Part shown: one piece after another, positions 1 to 5,241 of the stretch | Layout: each line of letters starts with the position of its first letter | How positions within the stretch are numbered: the first letter of the stretch is position 1 | Source of the DNA: Rhizobiaceae bacterium | Lineage (GTDB): Bacteria > Pseudomonadota > Alphaproteobacteria > Rhizobiales > Rhizobiaceae | Length of the DNA: 10,784 nt | Direction of reading: 5' to 3' | Assembly: GCA_028865845.1 (NCBI GenBank) | Contig: JAGWJK010000074.1 | Span: forward strand, 1 to 10,784 | The notes under the pieces: generated by a model | Databases searched by the model: none | What the model was told of the DNA's origin: nothing | The model's input: only the letters and a program-made list of their open reading frames with translations | Program-made: the position numbers and the translations under genes

Positions 1-1154
1 TCCGTTGCCAGCATCAGTCGCGGGTGATTGACGACGGGTCTCTGCAGGGAATCGGCAACATCGATGGCCGAAGCCATGACATCAATGCCAAAATCGGTAT
101 CCGACACGAGATTGACGACGACATCGACCTTCTCGCTGCGCACCGCCGGATCATTGCGATAGGCACGCAGGATAAAAATCACCTCGGTGTCGAAGCTGCC
201 GTCCCTGATCAGGTCCTCATAGGGCGTATTGCCCGATTCGGGCGAAAACATCAGCAGCGCCCGAAATTTCGCGGGCTTCCTCACCGCCGGATAATTGCGG
301 ACCACGCCCATCTCGGCGACCATCAGAAAGCAGAGATGCGCGGCGGCCGGGTTTCCAAGCCTGAGTTCGAGGCCGCCGCAGAGCGTCAGCACCTCGCGAT
401 CGGTCGGTGCGACACGCAACGCCTTTTGCGCCGTGGCAAGGGCCTCGCGACGGCGCCCCATTGCCTCCAGCGCCTGTGCCTTGTTGGACAGGTAGCGGAT
501 ATCATCGGGAAAACGCGCAAGCCCCTTGTCATAGGTCGCGATCGCCTTGTCGAAATCGCCGTGTTTATGAAGAAGGTCGCCAAGCTTCAGCCATGAGCTC
601 GCCTCTTCGGGTGCCTGGTGGCAGCCGCGCAGAGCCACCTGCAGGTCTTCCGGCACTTTGTTCAGCGATTCGGCGACCTCGCGGCGTTTTGCCAAGGCCA
701 GGCCGTAGTCGCTCTTGAGTGCGATTGCCCGATCGAGACTGGTCAGCGCCTCGATCGATCGTCCCAGTTCCTGAAGCACGACCCCATGGTGATACCAGGA
801 CGCCGGGTCGTCGGACTGTGCGGCAACCACCTTGCCGTAGCACTGCAGCGCCCGCGCGAAGTCACCGTTAGCCTGGCACGCGAGCCCCAGGCCGGATATC
901 GGATCGATGTAATCGGGCTTGAGACCGAGCGCTATTTCGAACCACAGAACCGCATCGCGTGGCCTGTCGGCCTGCAACAGCAGAAATCCCAGCATGTTGC
1001 TGCTGACTGGATCGCGACTGACCAGCTCCGGCGCCAGCAGAAACGTATTGATGGCCTCTTCAAGATTGCCGGCGCTCATCGAGCTTTCGGCCTGGGCCAG
1101 GATCAGAGAGAGCGCGGACGGGCCGGACACTGCTTGGGCGGGAGACTGGTTCAT
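1..1154 (-). CDS. TPR protein with C-terminal ATP-grasp-like region (3' end missing)
   Basis: The frame reads from ATG at 1154 to the window edge, giving 384 residues without a stop, so the C-terminus lies outside. Residues about 13-286 form TPR-like helical pairs with the usual small/large residue pattern, for example 85-117, 118-151 and 187-253, where Trp120-Tyr121 and Trp188-Leu189-Lys190-Leu191-Gly192 open repeats. From about residue 295 the character changes to beta/alpha sequence with the segments VVVNLVSD (345-352) and PVVNHPRL (373-380). In my memory these are typical of TPR proteins that carry an ATP-grasp-like domain after the repeats. An in-frame TAA lies a short way upstream and no other ATG, GTG or TTG intervenes, which fixes this start, although no good Shine-Dalgarno is visible. 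TPRs mediate protein-protein contacts; substrate and partners are unknown. It lies in the same direction as tlpA, 125 bases downstream of it. Confidence 0.8.
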   Translation of the reverse strand, partial: MNQSPAQAVSGPSALSLILAQAESSMSAGNLEEAINTFLLAPELVSRDPVSSNMLGFLLLQADRPRDAVLWFEIALGLKPDYIDPISGLGLACQANGDFARALQCYGKVVAAQSDDPASWYHHGVVLQELGRSIEALTSLDRAIALKSDYGLALAKRREVAESLNKVPEDLQVALRGCHQAPEEASSWLKLGDLLHKHGDFDKAIATYDKGLARFPDDIRYLSNKAQALEAMGRRREALATAQKALRVAPTDREVLTLCGGLELRLGNPAAAHLCFLMVAEMGVVRNYPAVRKPAKFRALLMFSPESGNTPYEDLIRDGSFDTEVIFILRAYRNDPAVRSEKVDVVVNLVSDTDFGIDVMASAIDVADSLQRPVVNHPRLMLAT

Positions 1155-1279
1155 CGGGATCGATCTTGAAAGAGGAAATGGCTTCGATATTTACCCAGCC
1201 AAACACTCTCGCCTTGCCCGAAGATATCTCGCGCCCGATCAGTCCCGCATCTCGCGTTCACGATTAAGAGAGGTGCGCG

Positions 1280-1945
1280 TTACAACGCGATCGCGGCCTT
1301 GATCAGTCCCTTGGCGTCGTCGCTGTCCCAGGCGGCCGGGCCGTTCATCGCCGACACGAGGCAACCCTTGCCGTCGACCAGCAGCGTCACCGGCAGGCCG
1401 AAGGCAAGACCCTGCTTTTTCAAGGCATTGAAGACGCCCATGGTGTTGTCGCGGTAATAGTTGAGCTTGTCGATGCCGTAGTCGGTGCGGAAAGCCTTCG
1501 GCTTTTCATCGTCGCCAGTGTCGATATTGACGGCCACCACCTCGAACTTGTCGTTGCCCATGCTCTTTTGCAGCGCGTTGAGCGCCGGCATTTCCTCGCG
1601 GCAGGGGACGCACCACGTGGCCCAGACATTGAGCAGCAATGTCTTGCCCGCAAAGTGTTCGATGGAGAGCGGCTGGCCATCGGGCCCCTTGAAGGCGACG
1701 TTCTGCAGCGAGACGGGCGCCTGCGGCGCCGACATGGCGGCGACCTGCCCCTTGGTAAACGGTGTCAGCGCGGCGGTGCGATCCTTGGCGGCTTCGCACT
1801 GTCCTGACGACGCCAAGTCACCGATGCCATTGCCATACCCCATCTCCTTCACGTATACCGCTGCCGCACCGGCGACGACCCCGGCGACGGCGGCGAGCGC
1901 AACAAGTTTCATGGACGGCAGGCCCAACGGTTTCTTTGCTGTCAT
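1280..1945 (-). CDS. tlpA: TlpA family membrane-anchored thiol:disulfide oxidoreductase
   Basis: A 221-residue thioredoxin-like protein. Residues about 14-31 form one hydrophobic segment, an uncleaved anchor that places the domain in the periplasm. The active site is WCVPC (Trp111, Cys112, Cys115), and the cis-proline of the fold is Pro185 in GLPVTLLV. In rhizobia TlpA is a reductant needed for cytochrome oxidase (aa3) maturation, where it reduces thiols of copper-delivery proteins and CoxB. Cys50 and Cys195 are two further cysteines outside the active site and match the extra structural disulfide known from Bradyrhizobium TlpA. The ATG at 1945 has GGAG 8 bases upstream on the minus strand; the nearer ATG at 1950 meets a stop after two codons. 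Its start is 23 bases from the divergent argH start, so its promoter must lie within argH coding sequence or be missing. ResA/CcmG-like names are possible, but the length and anchor fit TlpA best. Confidence 0.93.
   Translation of the reverse strand: MTAKKPLGLPSMKLVALAAVAGVVAGAAAVYVKEMGYGNGIGDLASSGQCEAAKDRTAALTPFTKGQVAAMSAPQAPVSLQNVAFKGPDGQPLSIEHFAGKTLLLNVWATWCVPCREEMPALNALQKSMGNDKFEVVAVNIDTGDDEKPKAFRTDYGIDKLNYYRDNTMGVFNALKKQGLAFGLPVTLLVDGKGCLVSAMNGPAAWDSDDAKGLIKAAIAL
1830..1859 (+). promoter_or_regulatory. Candidate sigma70-type promoter for argH inside tlpA
   Basis: TTGCCA (1830-1835) is followed after 18 bases by TATACC (1854-1859): five of six and four of six matches to the housekeeping consensus. 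Transcription would start near 1866, about 100 bases before argH. The space between the two genes is only 23 bases, so an argH promoter has to lie within tlpA coding sequence, and this is the best match I found there. It was found by eye only. Confidence 0.3.
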
Positions 1946-1968
1946 TTCATTCTCCAGGTAGGCATCTC

Positions 1969-3369
1969 ATGGCTGACGGCACGGACACAAAATCCTCCAA
2001 CCAGATGTGGGGCGGACGTTTCGCCTCCGGCCCCGCGGCAATCATGGAGGAGATAAATGCCTCGATCGGTTTCGACAAGAAGCTCTTCGCGCAAGATATC
2101 CGCGGCTCAATCGCGCATGCCACCATGCTTGCTCATCAGGGCATCATTTCAACCGACGATAAAGACAAGATCGTTCACGGTCTGAACACGATCATGTCAG
2201 AGATCGAAAGCGGCAATTTCGAATTTTCCCGCCGCCTCGAAGACATCCACATGAACGTCGAAGCGCGGCTGGCGACGCTGATCGGTCCTGCGGCCGGCCG
2301 ACTGCACACCGCACGCTCCCGTAACGACCAGGTCGCCCTCGATTTCCGCCTCTGGGTGAAGGAAGAATTGCAGAAGACCGAACAGGCTCTGACCGGCCTG
2401 ATCGCCGCGTTCCTCGATCGCGCTGAGGAGCATGCCGAAACCGTCATGCCCGGCTTTACCCATCTGCAGACCGCTCAGCCGGTCACCTTCGGCCATCACT
2501 GCATGGCCTATGTCGAAATGTTCGGCCGTGATCGCTCTCGCGTGCGGCACGCCATCGAACATCTCGACGAATCGCCGATCGGCGCCGCAGCGCTTGCCGG
2601 CACAGGCTATCCGATCGACCGTCACATGACGGCGAAGGTGCTCGGCTTCCGCGAGCCGACCCGCAACTCGATCGATACCGTGTCCGATCGCGATTTTGCC
2701 ATCGAATTCCTGTCGATCGCCGCCATATCAGGCATGCATCTGTCCCGCCTTGCCGAGGAGATCGTCATCTGGTCGACGCCGCAGTTCGGCTTCGTGCGCC
2801 TGTCCGATGCCTTCTCGACCGGCTCGTCGATCATGCCGCAGAAGAAGAACCCGGATGCAGCCGAACTGGTGCGCGCCAAGACGGGCCGCATCAACGGCTC
2901 GCTGGTGGCGCTTCTCACCATCATGAAGGGCCTGCCCCTCGCCTACTCCAAGGACATGCAGGAAGACAAGGAACAGGTGTTCGACGCCGCAGAAAGCCTG
3001 GAACTTGCCATCGCCGCCATGACCGGCATGGTGCGCGACATCACCGTCAATGCCGCCCGCATGAAGGCTGCCGCCGGCTCCGGCTATTCGACGGCGACTG
3101 ATCTCGCCGACTGGCTGGTGCGCGAGGCGGGCCTGCCCTTCCGCGACGCCCACCACGTCACCGGCCGTGCCGTGGCCCTTGCCGAGAGCAAGTCCTGCGA
3201 TCTCGCCGAACTGTCGCTCGCCGAATTGCAGGCGATCCATCCTGACATCACCGACGGGATCTTCGACGTTCTGACCGTCGAGGCTTCGGTTGCCAGCCGC
3301 AAGAGTTTCGGCGGCACGGCCCCCTCGGAAGTGCGCAAGCAGATCGCCTTCTGGCGCGCCCGCAACTGA
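1969..3369 (+). CDS. argH: Argininosuccinate lyase
   Basis: A 466-residue enzyme that splits argininosuccinate into arginine and fumarate, the last step of arginine biosynthesis; it is a cytoplasmic homotetramer of the fumarase/aspartase superfamily. The family signature [12 protein letters not shown] stands at residues 285-296, with the catalytic serine in its GSS loop. HTARSRND (113-120) and THLQTAQP (164-171, with His165 as the likely general acid/base partner) are the two other conserved regions. The protein begins with the typical MWGGRF stretch (13-18). The same frame is open for 69 more codons upstream, but those read as Arg/Pro-rich sequence antisense to tlpA. ATG at 1969 has AGGTAGG (1956-1962) just upstream and gives the normal family length, so I take this start. 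It is divergent from tlpA and followed after 105 bases by the lipoprotein gene and lysA. Confidence 0.97.
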   Translation: MADGTDTKSSNQMWGGRFASGPAAIMEEINASIGFDKKLFAQDIRGSIAHATMLAHQGIISTDDKDKIVHGLNTIMSEIESGNFEFSRRLEDIHMNVEARLATLIGPAAGRLHTARSRNDQVALDFRLWVKEELQKTEQALTGLIAAFLDRAEEHAETVMPGFTHLQTAQPVTFGHHCMAYVEMFGRDRSRVRHAIEHLDESPIGAAALAGTGYPIDRHMTAKVLGFREPTRNSIDTVSDRDFAIEFLSIAAISGMHLSRLAEEIVIWSTPQFGFVRLSDAFSTGSSIMPQKKNPDAAELVRAKTGRINGSLVALLTIMKGLPLAYSKDMQEDKEQVFDAAESLELAIAAMTGMVRDITVNAARMKAAAGSGYSTATDLADWLVREAGLPFRDAHHVTGRAVALAESKSCDLAELSLAELQAIHPDITDGIFDVLTVEASVASRKSFGGTAPSEVRKQIAFWRARN

Positions 3370-3410
3370 GCATTCCGGCAAGAACCGCAATCAAACAATC
3401 GGGGTGCACA

Positions 3411-3468
3411 ACGCTCGCAAACTTCGCTATGAAGAATTGCCCGAGCGTCTCGGCCCCGCCTTGAGAGG
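3411..3468 (+). promoter_or_regulatory. Structured leader before the lipoprotein gene, covering its RBS
   Basis: Two possible RNA hairpins lie in the argH-lipoprotein gap. The first pairs ACGCTCG (3411-3417) with CGAGCGT (3442-3448) and contains an inner CTTC/GAAG stem (3422-3425 with 3431-3434, loop GCTAT). The second pairs TCTC-GGC (3448-3454) with GCC-tt-GAGA (3458-3466), which covers most of the Shine-Dalgarno GAGAGG at 3463-3468. The two share base 3448, so they are nearly adjacent and may stack or compete. There is no T-run, so this is not a typical intrinsic terminator, and it is too short for a lysine riboswitch. The folding is read by eye and unproven. Confidence 0.3.
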
Positions 3469-3474
3469 ATATCG

Positions 3475-3669
3475 ATGCAGATCAACATGCCGCACATCAT
3501 CCGCCTGACCGTCGTCTTTTCGGTCATCGGCCTTGCCGTCGTCGGATGTGGCCGCAAAGGCGATCTCGATCCGCCAAGCGTGGCAGCCACGAAGGGCGGC
3601 GATTCCTCAAAGCCGACGAAACAGCCGGGTCAGCAGGACAGAAAATTCTTCCTCGATCCGCTTCTTTAA
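3475..3669 (+). CDS. lptM: Small LptM (YifL)-like outer-membrane lipoprotein
   Basis: A 64-residue lipoprotein. A signal peptide (residues 1-24) with a hydrophobic core ends in the lipobox VVGC, so Cys25 should be lipidated after signal peptidase II cleavage. The mature start, CGRKGDLDPPS, matches the CGxKGxLxxP pattern of the LptM/YifL group. In E. coli LptM binds the LPS translocon LptDE and helps the oxidative folding of LptD. The rest is low-complexity Lys/Ser/Pro/Gln followed by a final RKFFLDPLL. GAGAGG sits 6 bases before ATG 3475; a second in-frame Met at residue 5 has a poorer context. The stop is 15 bases before lysA, so the two genes are probably one transcript, whereas E. coli carries the same type of gene next to dapF. 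The LptM function in this organism is transferred by similarity of the short motif only. Confidence 0.75.
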   Translation: MQINMPHIIRLTVVFSVIGLAVVGCGRKGDLDPPSVAATKGGDSSKPTKQPGQQDRKFFLDPLL

Positions 3670-3684
3670 ACAGGCCGCACTCCC

Positions 3685-4953
3685 GTGAACCATTTTCAGT
3701 ATCGTGACGGCATTCTCTACGCCGAGGACGTTCCCGTTCCCGAGATCGCCAGGGCGGTCGGTACACCGTTCTACGTCTATTCGACGGCAACGCTCGAGCG
3801 TCATTATCGCGTCTTCTCCGAAGCCTTCGACGGTGTCGACTCCATGGTCTGCTACGCGATGAAGGCCAATTCCAACCAGGCGGTCCTGAAGACGCTCGGC
3901 CGTCTTGGCGCCGGCGTCGATGTCGTTTCGGTGGGCGAACTGCATCGTGCCTTGGCGGCGGGCATCCCCGCAAACCGCATCATGTTCTCCGGCGTCGGCA
4001 AGACGGCGATGGAAATGGATGTGGCGCTGGAAGCCGGCATCTACTGCTTCAACGTCGAATCCGAGCCGGAACTGGAAGTGCTGAACCAGCGCGCCATTCG
4101 CGCCGGCAAGGTCGCGCCGGTGTCGTTCCGCATCAACCCCGACGTCGATGCCCGCACGCACGCGAAAATTTCGACCGGCAAGAAGGAAAACAAGTTCGGC
4201 ATCTCGTGGGAGCGCGCCCGCGCCGTCTACGCCCGTGCCGCCACTCTGCCGGGCATCAAGGTCACCGGCATCGACATGCACATCGGCAGCCAGATCACCG
4301 AGCTGCAGCCGTTCGAGGATGCGTTCAAGCTGCTGCGCGACCTCGTCGAGACGCTGCGCGGCGAGGGCCATGATATCCACCACGTCGATATCGGCGGCGG
4401 CCTCGGCATCCCTTATCGCGACGACAACAACCCGCCGCCGTTGCCGGAAGCCTACGCCCACATCGTCAAGAACCAGCTTGCCGGCCTGAACTGCAAGATC
4501 GTTACCGAGCCCGGCCGCCTGATCGTCGGCAATGCCGGCATCCTGGTGACCGAAGTGATCTATGTGAAGGATGGCGGCCACAAGACCTTCGTCGTTGTCG
4601 ACGGCGCGATGAACGATCTCATCCGCCCGACGCTCTACGAGGCCTATCACGAGATCCGTCCGGTCGAAATCACGGCTGCCAACGCGCCGCGCATCAAGGC
4701 CGACGTCGTCGGCCCGGTTTGCGAGACCGGCGATTACCTGGCGCTCGACCGCGAAATGGCGATGCCGAAGCCCGGCGACCTTCTGGCTGTCAGCTCCGGC
4801 GGCGCTTATGGCGCGGTACAGGCCGGCACCTACAACAGCCGGCTGCTGGTGCCCGAGGTGCTGGTCAAGGGTGCTGATTTCCACGTGATCCGCCCGCGCA
4901 AGACCTACGAAGAGCTGATTGCACTCGATTCGGTTCCCGCTTGGCTGGATTGA
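3685..4953 (+). CDS. lysA: Diaminopimelate decarboxylase
   Basis: A 422-residue PLP-dependent decarboxylase that turns meso-diaminopimelate into L-lysine, the last step of the pathway; it is a cytoplasmic fold-type III dimer. The PLP lysine is Lys60 in YAMKANSN. MHIGSQI (198-204) carries His199, which stacks on the cofactor. The phosphate-binding glycines are GGG (237-239), followed by EPGR (275-278). CETGD (346-350) supplies the catalytic cysteine from the partner subunit, and AYG (375-377) holds the tyrosine near PLP. The length is normal. The start is GTG at 3685, because the next in-frame Met is residue 54, deep in the conserved fold. The RBS is weak (CAGG at 3671-3674), which fits translational coupling to the lipoprotein gene ending 15 bases earlier. 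The downstream gap of 288 bases holds a strong hairpin. Confidence 0.97.
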   Translation: MNHFQYRDGILYAEDVPVPEIARAVGTPFYVYSTATLERHYRVFSEAFDGVDSMVCYAMKANSNQAVLKTLGRLGAGVDVVSVGELHRALAAGIPANRIMFSGVGKTAMEMDVALEAGIYCFNVESEPELEVLNQRAIRAGKVAPVSFRINPDVDARTHAKISTGKKENKFGISWERARAVYARAATLPGIKVTGIDMHIGSQITELQPFEDAFKLLRDLVETLRGEGHDIHHVDIGGGLGIPYRDDNNPPPLPEAYAHIVKNQLAGLNCKIVTEPGRLIVGNAGILVTEVIYVKDGGHKTFVVVDGAMNDLIRPTLYEAYHEIRPVEITAANAPRIKADVVGPVCETGDYLALDREMAMPKPGDLLAVSSGGAYGAVQAGTYNSRLLVPEVLVKGADFHVIRPRKTYEELIALDSVPAWLD

Positions 4954-5013
4954 GACGCGGCCACGGGCAACGACCGGGTGTTCCTGCAAAAAACTGTGGC
5001 TGGCCAGGGATTT

Positions 5014-5043
5014 GAAGCGCGCTCACAACGGTTGGCGCGCTTC
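5014..5043. terminator. Hairpin downstream of lysA, possible terminator without T-tract
   Basis: GAAGCGCGC (5014-5022) and GCGCGCTTC (5035-5043) are perfect 9-base inverted repeats. The 12-base loop contains CAAC/GTTG (5026-5029 with 5031-5034), which may extend the stem after a three-base bulge. The hairpin begins 61 bases after the lysA stop. No T-run follows on either strand, so it may be a transcript-end stabiliser or a processed terminator rather than a classical intrinsic one. Confidence 0.4.
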
Positions 5044-5141
5044 CTGCAGATCATCACGTTTCGGCGAAATCTGATGAAAAACTGGCCCTCGCCGCCACTT
5101 GCCCTCGTCTTCGCCACAAAGAATGTTATCTTTCTCTGAAA

Positions 5142-5183
5142 GGCGTCTCGCCGGACGCTGCGATTGCGGGTGTTCGCGACGCC
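5142..5183 (+). other. Imperfect stem-loop in the leader of the DUF4175 gene
   Basis: GGCGTCTCG (5142-5150) can pair with CGCGACGCC (5175-5183) with one mismatch. It lies about 60 bases before the DUF4175 start, in the 288-base gap after lysA. The rest of this gap shows the hairpin at 5014-5043, an 8-base direct repeat TTCCTGCA (4981-4988 and 5041-5048) and no convincing small gene. A TTGCCC at about 5099 is a possible -35 element, but no well-spaced -10 follows it. Confidence 0.2.
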
Positions 5184-5241
5184 CTGAAATCTCAAACGGG
5201 CATATCGCCATCAACGTCAGATCGGGGAGAAAACCGGACCG

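Noticed and set aside
24..1169. Plus-strand frames (190 and 183 codons) over the TPR gene
   Set aside because: The minus strand gives a continuous 384-codon TPR protein; the plus-strand frames overlap each other and show no domain pattern.
1762..1968. 69-residue N-terminal extension of ArgH
   Set aside because: Arg/Pro-rich sequence antisense to tlpA; ATG 1969 has an RBS and yields the normal family length.
3370..3474. Lysine riboswitch before the lipoprotein-lysA pair
   Set aside because: The 105-base gap is too short and I see no lysine-riboswitch core; only simple hairpins are present.
3607..4989. A 460-codon minus-strand frame over lysA and the lipoprotein gene
   Set aside because: Antisense to two well-supported genes; composition is that of a GC-rich shadow frame with no recognisable domain.
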